Assembly: GCF_024706985.1 (NCBI RefSeq)
Contig: NZ_JAMCCX010000014.1
Span: 1 to 64,000, forward strand
Length of the DNA: 64,000 bases
Direction: 5' to 3'
Source: Alicyclobacillus sp. SP_1
GTDB lineage: Bacteria; Bacillota; Bacilli; Alicyclobacillales; Alicyclobacillaceae
Below are positions 29,644 to 38,363 of the stretch, in pieces. How positions within the stretch are numbered: the stretch's first letter is position 1; every line of letters starts with the position of its first letter. Made by a program: the position numbers and the translations under genes. A model generated the notes under the pieces. It saw only the letters and a program-made list of their open reading frames with translations, ran no database searches and was not told the origin of the DNA.

Positions 29644-30420
29644 CTAGCTATAACCTGCCAGCAGAGACTGAACGACAAGATGCCAACCATCTACCATGAC
29701 AAACAACAAAATTTTAAATGGAAGTGAAATGATGACTGGAGGCAGCATCATCATTCCCATCGACATCAGCGTTGTCGACACAACCAAGTCAATCACCAAA
29801 AACGGTAGGTAAATCATAAATCCAATTTGAAACGCTGTCTTTAACTCGCTGATTGTGTATGCCGGAACTAGGGCAGTAATCGGAATTTTGTTGACAGACT
29901 TCGGCAACGGAATGTGGCGAAACTGGAGAAACAACTGCAGGTCCGAAGGGCGCGTTTGCTTCGCCATAAATTGTTTAAACGGAATCTCGGCTTGCTGCAA
30001 CGCTGCAGACTCAGACAACTTGCCAGCCAAATAGGGTTGCAACGCATGGACATTCACCTGGTGAAACGTGGGTCCCATGATGAAAAAAGTGATGAACAAC
30101 GCGAGGCCAATCAGGACTTGATTTGGCGGTGAATTCTGAAGTGCTAACGCACTGCGGACGAAGGAAAGTACAACGATGATGCGCGTAAAGCATGTCATAA
30201 GCAAGAGAATCGCTGGGGCGATGGACAACACCGTCAACAACAAAACAATTTGTACCGTACTGTCGACCGACTTGGGAGAAGACGACGTGCCTAAGGACAA
30301 ATGCAAGCCCGGAATCAGACCAGCCGGAGTCGCTGCCTGAACGATGTCTCCCCCACACAACAGAAATACACTCAGAAATGCGATGGCAAAACCGATGGGG
30401 TAAATGCTCCGACGCCTCAT
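29644..30420 (-). CDS. fliP: Flagellar export protein FliP
   Basis: Core of the export channel (pentameric FliP). 258 residues with a cleavable-looking signal segment (AIAFLSVFLLCGGDIVQA) and four more membrane helices. Family hallmarks: TCFTRIIVVLSFVRSALAL, QNSPPNQVLIGLALFITFFI, IPFKQFM and GFMIYLPFLVIDLVVSTTLM. It overlaps fliO by four bases and is followed 13 bases later by fliQ. Confidence 0.97.
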   Translation of the reverse strand: MRRRSIYPIGFAIAFLSVFLLCGGDIVQAATPAGLIPGLHLSLGTSSSPKSVDSTVQIVLLLTVLSIAPAILLLMTCFTRIIVVLSFVRSALALQNSPPNQVLIGLALFITFFIMGPTFHQVNVHALQPYLAGKLSESAALQQAEIPFKQFMAKQTRPSDLQLFLQFRHIPLPKSVNKIPITALVPAYTISELKTAFQIGFMIYLPFLVIDLVVSTTLMSMGMMMLPPVIISLPFKILLFVMVDGWHLVVQSLLAGYS

Positions 30421-30905
30421 GATTTGTCAGCACTATCCCCCTCGGTTCGATACTTTTTTCGAATTTGTTCGACAGCAGACGACAGCGAAGAAGCAAAACC
30501 AAGCTCGACTTCCGGATTCGTCATGCTGTCGCCCATCTCATCCGTCACGTCGGCCAACAAGGTGATATCGTTGCCCACTCCGAGAAGAAATTTTCGTCCA
30601 TGGACGTCGACCACTTGAACGGAACGGTTAGGGGCCAGTTGTCGCGCTGCGACAACTCTAATATCGCCCCGCTGTGTAATATTAGCCCTTCTTGCCAAGA
30701 AACGGATGACGACGAGAATAAGGACAATGACAATAACAAACGCGACGACGGCTTGAACGATATTTTCATAGGTAGACCCAACGTTAGGCAATGGCGCCGT
30801 CTTTTCTGGAGACGTCGCTGCAAGCACCAAGCGACATCCCGCCACTCGGAGAATGGCGATAACGGTTAGGAGCGCGAGACCCCTTTGACTCAGGCGCGCC
30901 TTCAT
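30417..30905 (-). CDS. fliO: Flagellar biosynthetic protein FliO (FliZ of Bacillus)
   Basis: FliO scaffolds assembly of FliP. About 162 residues from ATG 30905 (MKARLSQRGLALLTVIAILR): signal segment, one transmembrane helix (VVAFVIVIVLILVVIRFLAR) and a conserved beta-rich tail (IRVVAARQLAPNRSVQVVDV, KFLLGVGNDITLLADV). The sequence is variable, so the call leans on position between cheY and fliP plus this architecture. The start lies five bases after the cheY stop; the ribosome site is weak. Confidence 0.88.
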   Translation of the reverse strand: MKARLSQRGLALLTVIAILRVAGCRLVLAATSPEKTAPLPNVGSTYENIVQAVVAFVIVIVLILVVIRFLARRANITQRGDIRVVAARQLAPNRSVQVVDVHGRKFLLGVGNDITLLADVTDEMGDSMTNPEVELGFASSLSSAVEQIRKKYRTEGDSADKS

Positions 30906-30909
30906 GAAA

Positions 30910-31272
30910 TCACGCCAGTGCCTTGCGGACCGCTTCGACAACCCTATCTGCTTGAAACGGCTTGACAATGAAATCCTTGGCACCGGCTTGAATTGCGTCA
31001 ATCACCATCGCCTGCTGACCCATCGCCGAACACATGATAACCCGTGCATTTGGGTCAATTTCGCGAATCTTCTTTAACGCCTCAATGCCGTCCATTTCTG
31101 GCATGGTAATATCCAAAGTGACTAAGTCCGGAGATAGCTCTTGAAATTTTTCTACAGCTTGTGCTCCGTCTGCAGCTTCACCTATGACTTCAAAATCGTT
31201 TTTACCCAAGATGTCCTTAATCATCATTCGCATAAATGCAGCATCATCTACCACTAGAATCCGATTTGCCAC
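30910..31272 (-). CDS. cheY: Chemotaxis response regulator CheY
   Basis: Phosphorylated by CheA, binds the FliM/FliY switch and changes rotation. 120 residues from GTG 31272 (VANRILVVDDAAFMRMMIKD) with AAGGAG ten bases upstream; this equals B. subtilis CheY in length. Acidic pocket DD at 8-9, phospho-acceptor Asp in LVTLDITMPEMDG, switch Thr/Ser in VIMCSAMGQ and Lys in GAKDFIVKPF are all present. Its position between fliY and fliO is the Bacillus arrangement. A 127-base gap separates it from fliY. Confidence 0.97.
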   Translation of the reverse strand: MANRILVVDDAAFMRMMIKDILGKNDFEVIGEAADGAQAVEKFQELSPDLVTLDITMPEMDGIEALKKIREIDPNARVIMCSAMGQQAMVIDAIQAGAKDFIVKPFQADRVVEAVRKALA

Positions 31273-31399
31273 GGGCCCATCGCTCCTTCTCATTCTTTGA
31301 TGACATATCTATTGACCCAACTGTGGAGTTGATTCAATCCTGAGAGATACGCTTCTGCTTTTTCCCTACTGCGAGAAACCGACCATCGACAACCAGCAT

Positions 31400-32569
31400 T
31401 TACAAGCTGCGGACACGCTCAGATGGACTAATGATATCCGTCAAGCGCACTCCAAAGTTTTCGTCAATCACCACTACTTCTCCTGTTGCAATTTTTTTAT
31501 TGTTGACGAGAATGTCTACCGGTTCGCCAGCCAACTTATCCAACTCCACAATGGAGCCTGGGGCCAAGTCCAAAATGTCGCGAATCAATCTCTTGGTCCT
31601 ACCCAGTTCGACCGTGATGCTCAGTGGGACATCGAACAACAAAGAAAGGTTGCGCGAAGAACCCACGGAAGTAACCTCTAACCCATCAAAATCGGAAAAC
31701 TCGGGCTGTTGTATCACGGCTTCAGGTCGTTTGAACGAAGCTGCAAGTGCATTCGCTGGCGGCGCTGGTGGTACGGATTGCATCGAGGCGTGGCTTGCCG
31801 CTGCAGAACCTTCTGTGACCACCGTTCTATGTTCTGGGCTACGAGTACTCTCCGCAGTCGAAGGTGACCGTGACGGCGCAGTTTCGGTCGACTGGGAATG
31901 GACTGTAGCATCTGCGCCGCCAACCCCCAACTGTCCCAAGATGACGTTGGCAAACGGATACGGCATCAACTGCATAATTTTCGAATCAATGAGGTGATCG
32001 ACCTTTATCGAGAATTCGACATTGACAATCGGTCCCTCAAACCCTAAATTGACCTGTTCTTTACTCGACAGGTCGACCACCTGCACCTTAGGGGGAGAGA
32101 TATCGATTCTCTGGCCAAAGATTTGAGACATCGAAGTGGCGGCACCGCCCATCATTTGATTCATCGCTTCGCCAACCGCGCTCAAATGCAGGTCATTGAG
32201 TTCATCGAGCGTATTGGTGCCATCTCCACCGAGCATCAAATCCGCAATAGTCTTTGCATCACTGAGCTCAATTGCCAGTGCATTAGACCCTTTCAGCCCC
32301 TCCGTGTACTCTACGGACACTAAGACATACGGCTTCGGAAACTGTTCCTGAATGCCAGCGGCATCGACGACCGATACACTGGGTGTGGTAATCTCGACTC
32401 GATGCTGAAGCAGGGTAGATAATGCAGTCGCAGCGGATCCGAATGAAATATTTCCAATTTCACCAAGTGCATCCGCCTGTGCTGGCGTTAATGTTGGACC
32501 TATAGATGTTTTGTCCATCTGAAACAAAGAGTCAATTTCCTCCTGAGACAATGCTTGACGGTCGGTCAT
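31400..32569 (-). CDS. fliY: Flagellar motor switch protein FliY
   Basis: C-ring protein and CheY-P phosphatase of Gram-positives, taking the place of FliN. 389 residues: N-terminal LSQEEIDSLF, which resembles the CheY-P-binding peptide of FliM; CheC-type domain with two phosphatase motifs (ALGEIGNISFGSAATALS; AVGEAMNQMMGGAATSMS); a Ser/Pro/Ala-rich linker (about 225-300); and a C-terminal SpoA/FliN domain (LFDVPLSITVELGRTKRLIR, GSIVELDKLAGEPVDILVNN). ATG 32569 lies inside fliM (38-base overlap) and has GGAGGAG seven bases upstream. Confidence 0.96.
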   Translation of the reverse strand: MTDRQALSQEEIDSLFQMDKTSIGPTLTPAQADALGEIGNISFGSAATALSTLLQHRVEITTPSVSVVDAAGIQEQFPKPYVLVSVEYTEGLKGSNALAIELSDAKTIADLMLGGDGTNTLDELNDLHLSAVGEAMNQMMGGAATSMSQIFGQRIDISPPKVQVVDLSSKEQVNLGFEGPIVNVEFSIKVDHLIDSKIMQLMPYPFANVILGQLGVGGADATVHSQSTETAPSRSPSTAESTRSPEHRTVVTEGSAAASHASMQSVPPAPPANALAASFKRPEAVIQQPEFSDFDGLEVTSVGSSRNLSLLFDVPLSITVELGRTKRLIRDILDLAPGSIVELDKLAGEPVDILVNNKKIATGEVVVIDENFGVRLTDIISPSERVRSL

Positions 32570-33557
32570 CAGTCATCTCCTCCTTCCACTCTCTCAAGAT
32601 TCGAACCGCCATTTTGTCTTTTCGCCTGCCGACGCGGCCAACAAATGTCGGAATGTCGTCGACAGCGACAGTGACCGTTTCGGCAATGCGCTGTTGAAGA
32701 GGAATGACGTCACCAATTTGCAAATCAAGGACGTCTTGTACACTCAATTCCGTCTCACCGAGTGTAACCGATATCTGTGCGACGAGATCTTTCACATGCG
32801 ACGACAGCTTGCCACCCTCCACTTGGTGCTCCGACTTTGTCTTGACGCCATCCATGAAGTATTGCGTGGTCAGGTTGGGCATGATGGGCTCGAGGGTCAC
32901 ATGCGGTATGCACAAATTGATGAGGCCGGTTGTGGAACCCACTCTGGCGCTGAGCGTGATGACTAAGACCGTCTCATTCGGCGTAGATAACTGCAAAAAT
33001 TGCGGATTGCTCTCAATCGACAAAAACTGCGGCTGAAGATCGACCACATTGTGCCAGGCGTCTTTAAAAAAGACTTCCGTCTGCTCAAAAAACGGCCGCA
33101 AGAGCGACTCTTCAATTTCCGTCAACTCGCGTTCACGGTATGGGCCTCGAATCGTTCCACCCATCATTCGGTCGAGCATGGCAAATATGATTTGCGGGTT
33201 AACCTCCATTACAATCTGTCCACTAAAAGGAGAAAAGGCGACAAGCTCGATGACGGTCAACATAGGCACCGAGCGAACGAATTCCTCGTACGGGACTTGG
33301 TCCACCGACTCCACTTGAATTTGCACGACACTGCGCAATTGGCCCGACAGATACGTCGTCATCAGGCGCGCAAAGTGCTCATGAATTCTCGAAATAATGC
33401 GGATGTGGTCCTTCGAAAAACGCATCGCGCGGCGAAAATCGTAAGTCCTGACCTTACTCCCGGAGGGTGCATCGCGAATGTCATCTGCCTTGACTTCACC
33501 TCGTGTCAAGGCAGAAAGGAGTGCATCGATTTCCGACTGAGACAGTACCTCGGCCAT
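32532..33557 (-). CDS. fliM: Flagellar motor switch protein FliM
   Basis: C-ring component that binds CheY-P and FliG. 341 residues from ATG 33557 (MAEVLSQSEIDALLSAL), which gives the canonical N-terminal CheY-P-binding peptide and has AAAGGAGG eight bases before. The middle CheC-like domain contains YDFRRAMRFSKDHIRIISRI, DRMMGGTIRGPYRERELTEI and the C-terminal SpoA domain LSVQDVLDLQIGDVIPLQQR. It overlaps the start of fliY. Confidence 0.97.
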   Translation of the reverse strand: MAEVLSQSEIDALLSALTRGEVKADDIRDAPSGSKVRTYDFRRAMRFSKDHIRIISRIHEHFARLMTTYLSGQLRSVVQIQVESVDQVPYEEFVRSVPMLTVIELVAFSPFSGQIVMEVNPQIIFAMLDRMMGGTIRGPYRERELTEIEESLLRPFFEQTEVFFKDAWHNVVDLQPQFLSIESNPQFLQLSTPNETVLVITLSARVGSTTGLINLCIPHVTLEPIMPNLTTQYFMDGVKTKSEHQVEGGKLSSHVKDLVAQISVTLGETELSVQDVLDLQIGDVIPLQQRIAETVTVAVDDIPTFVGRVGRRKDKMAVRILREWKEEMTDDRPSSIVSGGN

Positions 33558-33574
33558 TCGCATCGCCTCCTTTG

Positions 33575-34006
33575 TCACTGAACGACAATTTGTGAAAGAT
33601 AGACCTTCGTGACACTGCCTTTTTGCAACTCTTGATTGACCGTGGTCTGAATCGCAGTTCGGAGCGCATTGAAACCGCTGACCTGCTTTAACTGTGTTCC
33701 AGTAAACCGACGCATAAGGCCATTCACGGAGTTTTCAATTTCCGGCATCATGGACTTAATCTCGTTTTTTGTTGATGTAGAGTTTGCTTGCAGTGTCATC
33801 GTGAACTGAATCAATCCGTCCGACCCCAGATTAGTGGTCATCTCCGGAAAGGAAATCTGCAACTGTTCCTGTTGTTGCGCGGTCAGAACGGGTTTCGCCG
33901 CAGGGCCGTCCTTCTTTGAAGTAAAGACATAAATCCCAACTCCACCAACAGATAAGATAGCGATGACGAGTAGAATAATGAACAGCCACATAAGGGGTTT
34001 CTTCAC
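33575..34006 (-). CDS. fliL: Flagellar basal body-associated protein FliL
   Basis: Single-pass membrane protein near the stator, supports motor torque. 143 residues: membrane helix at the N terminus (WLFIILLVIAILSVGGVGIY) and a periplasm-side stomatin-like domain with FPEMTTNLGSDGLIQFTMTL. It overlaps flbD by four bases and its stop abuts the fliM ribosome site. The protein ends VTKVYLSQIVVQ, as expected for FliL. Confidence 0.93.
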   Translation of the reverse strand: MKKPLMWLFIILLVIAILSVGGVGIYVFTSKKDGPAAKPVLTAQQQEQLQISFPEMTTNLGSDGLIQFTMTLQANSTSTKNEIKSMMPEIENSVNGLMRRFTGTQLKQVSGFNALRTAIQTTVNQELQKGSVTKVYLSQIVVQ

Positions 34007-34218
34007 ACCATGTCCCCCCTTCGTGACACCAAGCCCAAAAGACCCACTTGCTTCATAAAATCCTGTACCTTGGTGATAATTTCTTCTGGACTCTCGCGAA
34101 TAACATACTTGTGACCATTGGTCAAAGTCACGATGGAGTCCGGGGTCCTCTCTACAGATTCGATGAGCATTGGATTCAGCCAGATATCCGACCCATTTAT
34201 GCGTTTCAACGCGATCAC
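34003..34218 (-). CDS. swrD: FlbD/SwrD flagellar protein
   Basis: 71 residues, the B. subtilis SwrD (YlzI) length, from GTG 34218 (VIALKRINGSDIWLNPMLIE) with GGGGAGG eight bases upstream. The family core is LKRINGSDIWLNPMLIESVE followed by RTPDSIVTLTNGHKYVIRES. In B. subtilis SwrD raises motor power for swarming. It lies between flgE and fliL as in Bacillus; the 91-residue in-frame extension is rejected. Confidence 0.93.
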   Translation of the reverse strand: MIALKRINGSDIWLNPMLIESVERTPDSIVTLTNGHKYVIRESPEEIITKVQDFMKQVGLLGLVSRRGDMV

Positions 34219-34277
34219 CCCACTGACCTCCCCGCCGCGGCCCTCAGTGGACCGCGGCTCCGTTCCATAGCGCTGCA

Positions 34278-35237
34278 TCAGACGTTGTTCATCAGCGTCT
34301 GCAGAATTTGTTTATCCGTCGCGATGACCTGGGAATTCGCAGCATAGCCGTTTTGAGCCACAATCATGTCCGCAAATTGTTTGGTCAAGTCGACATTCGA
34401 CTGCTCCACGGCACCGGACTGCAACGTTCCGCTCGTGGTCGATGGAATCTGATAACTGGCCGCACCTGAATTGGAAGACGTTTGCCACATAGAATCTCCG
34501 ATCTTCTGCAATCCGCTGTAGTTCGGAAATGTGGCTAATGCCAGATTCCCGATGGTGTGAACATTTCCCTGTGTATCCGTCACCGTAATGGCACCCGTCG
34601 AACTAATGGAAACATTCGGATTGGCCGCAAGTGTCCAAGTGGTATTTGCGGGATTGTTTGTGGCTCCGGTCACCGCTCCACCTGCTCCCTGAGTCAGGGC
34701 CGTAATGTTCATGGGAACTCCGGGGGCGTTCGTGGGTGCAGTCGATGAAGCAGCCCCACCTGGAGTGCTATAGTAATCGCCGGTGCTGTTCACTCCGTAC
34801 CCCATTACAACCATTCCATTCGGCAACACCAAGTTGGATGCTGAATCCAAATTAAAATCTCCCGCTCGGCTGTATGAGTACTGATAATTGCCGTTGGAAC
34901 TCATTGGAGATGCGACAAACACCCCAGCCCCGTTGATGGCGACATCCAGTGGATTACCAGTCGTCTGGTCCGCACCTTGAGTCCACTCATTCGTGATGGC
35001 TGCAATTTGTGTGCCCAATCCGACTTGCTGACTATTGATGCCACCAAGTCCGCCATTCGTTCCTGACGCACTCGGCGCACTGGCACTAGCCACGGTCTGG
35101 CTGAGCATATCTGAAAATACAGTACTTGCCGATTTATAACCGATAGTATTGACATTGGCAATGTTATTCCCGACTACGTCTAAATCTGTTTGAAATGCGT
35201 CCATCCCAGACACTGCCGAACCTAGAGATCTCAACAT
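34278..35237 (-). CDS. flgE: Flagellar hook protein FlgE
   Basis: Rod/hook-family protein; the gene in this operon slot encodes the hook (annotated flgE, earlier flgG). 319 residues, short for FlgE but larger than the 264 of B. subtilis. N-terminal rod/hook motif (MDAFQTDLDVVGNNIANVNT then IGYKSAS), central hook domains rich in Ser/Thr/Gly/Asn, and the C-terminal helix (GAVEQSNVDLTKQFADMIVA, QNGYAANSQVIATDKQIL). ATG 35237 has GGAGG ten bases before it. Confidence 0.93.
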   Translation of the reverse strand: MLRSLGSAVSGMDAFQTDLDVVGNNIANVNTIGYKSASTVFSDMLSQTVASASAPSASGTNGGLGGINSQQVGLGTQIAAITNEWTQGADQTTGNPLDVAINGAGVFVASPMSSNGNYQYSYSRAGDFNLDSASNLVLPNGMVVMGYGVNSTGDYYSTPGGAASSTAPTNAPGVPMNITALTQGAGGAVTGATNNPANTTWTLAANPNVSISSTGAITVTDTQGNVHTIGNLALATFPNYSGLQKIGDSMWQTSSNSGAASYQIPSTTSGTLQSGAVEQSNVDLTKQFADMIVAQNGYAANSQVIATDKQILQTLMNNV

Positions 35238-35268
35238 ATCATCGGATCCTCCTTAACATTTGTAAGAT

Positions 35269-35349
35269 CTAACTCGATGAAAACCCGACTTTGACAGCGC
35301 TGACGCAATTCGTAAGCACCAGTCGCTCTCCCGGAAGCAGTTCAGTCAT
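35269..35349 (-). CDS. Possible 26-residue ORF between the TIGR02530 gene and flgE
   Basis: In the 133-base gap upstream of flgE an ATG at 35349 opens a 26-codon frame (MTELLPGERLVLTNCVSAVK...) ending at TAG 35269. A purine stretch (GGGGGCGGGGA) stands directly before the ATG, too close for an ideal ribosome site. I recognise no function. It could be a small peptide gene, a remnant, or chance. Confidence 0.25.
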   Translation of the reverse strand: MTELLPGERLVLTNCVSAVKVGFSSS

Positions 35350-35370
35350 TCCCCGCCCCCACACAGTCTC

Positions 35371-35817
35371 CTATCGGTCCAACTGTGGAATCACGACAAC
35401 GCTGTCCACATTAGTCACCACTTTCCCTCCTGAGTCGGAAAAAGCGGTCACCACCGTGCGGCTCGGCACATGAACCACCAACCCCACCTGTCCAAGAACC
35501 AGAAACGCGTCTTTCGCCCCTTTATTCGCTGCAGCGTCAATGGCGCCTCCAATGGCTCCCCACTGTTTGGGCGACAGATGCACATTGCCTTCCGTTAGTC
35601 TCAACTCCGCGTGACCGCTCACCCGCACACCGTTTTCGTGAGAAAACTGACCCATAGACTTTTTGCTTGTCCGCACTTGGTCCAACAGGGCTGCAAAAGG
35701 TACATCTTTAGTCACAGGCGTTGGTTTTTCTTTGGATGTCTCCTGGCCAGTATCCGGCTTTCGTGTCATCTGGCTCGCGGGAGGTGGTATGTTTATCAAA
35801 AAGTCGTTCACCTTCAA
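35371..35817 (-). CDS. Flagellar operon protein of the TIGR02530 type
   Basis: 148 residues of unknown biochemical function. After a polar N terminus it has the pattern HAELRLTEGNVHLSPKQWGA, then IDAAANKGAKDAFLVLGQVG and VVHVPSRTVVTAFSDSG, which is the layout of the small conserved flagellar-operon family TIGR02530 found between flgD and flgE in clostridia and some bacilli. It overlaps flgD by four bases. No signal peptide or membrane helix; likely cytoplasmic and linked to hook assembly by position only. Confidence 0.75.
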   Translation of the reverse strand: MKVNDFLINIPPPASQMTRKPDTGQETSKEKPTPVTKDVPFAALLDQVRTSKKSMGQFSHENGVRVSGHAELRLTEGNVHLSPKQWGAIGGAIDAAANKGAKDAFLVLGQVGLVVHVPSRTVVTAFSDSGGKVVTNVDSVVVIPQLDR

Positions 35818-36212
35818 GCACTCCCTATCGCCGTGACATCAGAGAGGCTGTACGAAATTCCGTTGACCGTAACTTGCGGTTCGCCCTTTGATGAGAGTTG
35901 AACAGAACTCACGGTGCCACTGACCGTCTTTCCATCACTCGCAATCGACACCTTCGCTCCAATCAACTGATGCGCAAGGGATGCGTTCATTTCCGTGGAT
36001 AGACTCTGCACTGCGGTGAGAATTTCTCCTTCTGTCTGAGTCGTCGCCGTGGCCTGCTGTAACGCAGTGAACTGCGCCAACTGCGCCAGAAACTGCGTAT
36101 TGGACATCGGGCTCATCGGGTCTTGATATTTGAGCTGTTGCACTAACAATTGCATAAACGAGCTTTGACTTAATTCACCGCTGGATGCGAGAGACGAAGC
36201 ATTCATAGACAC
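35814..36212 (-). CDS. flgD: Flagellar hook-assembly scaffold FlgD
   Basis: Caps the growing hook. About 132 residues from GTG 36212 (with GGGGGTGA just upstream); ATG 36206 is an equally possible start. The conserved N-terminal part is clear: FMQLLVQQLKYQDPMSPMSN followed by TQFLAQLAQFTALQQ. The C-terminal segment (QLIGAKVSIASDGKTVSGTV) matches the short Gram-positive type of FlgD. It follows fliK and is coupled by a four-base overlap to the next gene. Confidence 0.94.
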   Translation of the reverse strand: MSMNASSLASSGELSQSSFMQLLVQQLKYQDPMSPMSNTQFLAQLAQFTALQQATATTQTEGEILTAVQSLSTEMNASLAHQLIGAKVSIASDGKTVSGTVSSVQLSSKGEPQVTVNGISYSLSDVTAIGSA

Positions 36213-36225
36213 GTTGTCACCCCCT

Positions 36226-37734
36226 TTAGACGCGCACATTAATCTGCCTGGATGGACCCTCTGAACGAGCCATCGCAGATGGGCCTTGTACCATAGAATC
36301 TAGGGACTCCACCGAAGTCACCTTGGACCAGTTCGAATCATTCGTTCGATGATGAGATTCGCGTCGACCATGCCCGTCCCCTCCCTGGGCATTCGCCCCG
36401 AGCCACGAAATTTCCAGTCCACTGAGAGCGACACCATTTTGTTGCATCGTCCGTGAGAGGTCCGCGAGGTTGTTATTCAACCACTGCAACGTCGCGCTTT
36501 GGTTAGCCGCAATTTGCACCTGTACGCCGTCCTCTGCTTTCATCACGAGAATGGACAACTCACCGAGGCCTGCAGGGTGCAATTTCACTTGGAGAGACTG
36601 AACGCCAAGATGCTGTTGAGACTGCGCGAGTTGTGTCAATTGTGTAAGCGACTGGTTATGGCTTTGGACCGACTCTGCCTGGTTTGCCAAATGGACTACA
36701 CCTGGCCAGATGACTTTGGCGCTTGTTGGTGGCGGCGTCATCATCGATGGCATTGCAGAGGGGTTCGCCGAATGTCCGGTCGAGCCTTCGACGGTTGTTT
36801 CACCACCCACTCGGCGGAGACTTTTTTCGGACGTTGGCAAAGAAGACCGCATGCGTTGACTCGAGAACCGAACGCCAACTCGACGTATAGGGCTCTTCAC
36901 AGTACTCAGCAAAAATTTCTTCTCATTAGCGGTACCCGTGCCATTCAAGGCAGCGGTTTTGTCGGACTTTCTCGATTCGGAAGATGCGGGCAGTGATTTT
37001 CGAGGCTTAATTGTCAACAGCGCCTCGCCGTCCGCTCCATCCGCATTGAATCCCGCCGTAGTCCCGTCTCTTGAAGCTTGCTCCGCGACGACTCGCTCCG
37101 TCTGCATTCGACGGTTCGTGGCTTTGCCGTCGCTACCACCTGGTTTCGCATCGAACGCCTTCAGAACACCACGATGCACCCGTGCTGAACGGGTCAAACC
37201 GTTCCTCGAGATGCCCCCCAACGCCACTTTTTTCGCAGCCGACTCGTTCGTCTTAGGTCCGACTCCCGATGACTCTTCCGTACCAGTCTTTAAAGGCCCT
37301 TGACCGGCAGATAGTGACGCGCTTCCGACAAAGCGAGTCAAGCGAGTCGAAGCCAGTGTCTTGACCTGCTCCGTATTCACCAGTTGCCTCCCTGCCAGAG
37401 AACTATCTGGAGCCAAAACAAGTAATGGTTCGTGCGCGTCTGCCTCGGTTTTGTGCTCATGCTGCTTCTGGCGAGAAGTTTTCTGACGAGATGTTTCAGC
37501 GATAGTCTCCGGAACCTTGGAAAGTCTCGAGGAGCGAGCATCCTGCTTACTATCAGAACTGCCGCGGCGATTGTTTAAAATCTTGTGAAACGCCTGTTGC
37601 CCGCCTGCACCCGACTCAACTTCCGCTTTTCCGGCCACTCCAGCAGGCTGAGGGGTACCAGTAACACGGGTCGATCTCGTTGCACCGCCTGCCAACAGGC
37701 CGGGCAACCCACTTTGCATGTTCATGTTTATCAC
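36226..37734 (-). CDS. fliK: Flagellar hook-length control protein FliK
   Basis: Secreted ruler that measures hook length and triggers the FlhB switch. 502 residues: long low-complexity N-terminal part rich in Ser, Thr, Lys and Arg, and a conserved C-terminal Flg_hook domain (LQVKLHPAGLGELSILVMKA, ATLQWLNNNLADLSRTMQQN, VALSGLEISW). The N-terminal two thirds are not recognisable by sequence, as normal for FliK. It lies between the MotE/YlxF-like gene and flgD. Confidence 0.92.
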   Translation of the reverse strand: MINMNMQSGLPGLLAGGATRSTRVTGTPQPAGVAGKAEVESGAGGQQAFHKILNNRRGSSDSKQDARSSRLSKVPETIAETSRQKTSRQKQHEHKTEADAHEPLLVLAPDSSLAGRQLVNTEQVKTLASTRLTRFVGSASLSAGQGPLKTGTEESSGVGPKTNESAAKKVALGGISRNGLTRSARVHRGVLKAFDAKPGGSDGKATNRRMQTERVVAEQASRDGTTAGFNADGADGEALLTIKPRKSLPASSESRKSDKTAALNGTGTANEKKFLLSTVKSPIRRVGVRFSSQRMRSSLPTSEKSLRRVGGETTVEGSTGHSANPSAMPSMMTPPPTSAKVIWPGVVHLANQAESVQSHNQSLTQLTQLAQSQQHLGVQSLQVKLHPAGLGELSILVMKAEDGVQVQIAANQSATLQWLNNNLADLSRTMQQNGVALSGLEISWLGANAQGGDGHGRRESHHRTNDSNWSKVTSVESLDSMVQGPSAMARSEGPSRQINVRV

Positions 37735-37763
37735 CTCCTTTCATCGAGTTGCTAACGGTCATC

Positions 37764-38363
37764 TCACGATGTTGCGGAATTCGTGTTCGCGGAGACCGTC
37801 AGTTTTTCATCTAAGGCCGCCGCAGCGATCAACTTGCTCGCCAATTGTGGCGGTACATCCGCCAAGATTTGTCCCGAATCGGAAGCCTGCATAACAGCAA
37901 TCGTTCTCGCAGCCGCGGTAAATTTCATGTTTTCAAGGACAGCCGCCGCTTTTTGCGGATCCATCTGAACCAAGATATTCGCTTCCGTTTCGGCTGCAGC
38001 ATGATCCGTCACCTGGACCCCCTGTTCGGCTTCCAGCTTCTTGACTTCCGCCTTTAGCGCCTGCAGTTTTTGTGTATCGAGACTCAGTTGGTTCTCCAGT
38101 GAGTGATTTTCTGCAACTTGCACCGCCATCTGACTCGATAACGCATTCTGGCTACTGGCGGTTCCATTGGCCTCATGTTTCTTCGGCAGAGGCATCACCC
38201 AGTCCGTTACCGTCTTAATGACCGGAACACCCACATATTCCAAGGCGCCGCCAATGATGCCTGCCGCCGCCAATAACCCAACCACCGCCAGCAAAATCCA
38301 AATCAACAAACGTTTGAACAGAGACGGAGAGCGCTCTGTTGATACAGTGGTCGTATTAGCCAC
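37764..38363 (-). CDS. ylxF: MotE/YlxF-like flagellar protein with MgtE-N-type domain
   Basis: About 199 residues from GTG 38363 (VANTTTVSTERSPSLFKRLL), with GGAG eight bases upstream. One membrane helix (LLIWILLAVVGLLAAAGIIG), a coiled coil (about 95-125, NHSLENQLSLDTQKLQALKA) and a C-terminal helical domain like the MgtE N-domain (ILVQMDPQKAAAVLENMKFT). This is the architecture of YlxF of Bacillus and MotE of proteobacteria; its exact function in Gram-positives is not established. It overlaps fliJ by eight bases. Confidence 0.83.
   Translation of the reverse strand: MANTTTVSTERSPSLFKRLLIWILLAVVGLLAAAGIIGGALEYVGVPVIKTVTDWVMPLPKKHEANGTASSQNALSSQMAVQVAENHSLENQLSLDTQKLQALKAEVKKLEAEQGVQVTDHAAAETEANILVQMDPQKAAAVLENMKFTAAARTIAVMQASDSGQILADVPPQLASKLIAAAALDEKLTVSANTNSATS

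Noticed and set aside
31273-31399. 21-codon frame starting right after the fliY stop
   Set aside because: Too short, no ribosome site, and no recognisable product; probably chance.
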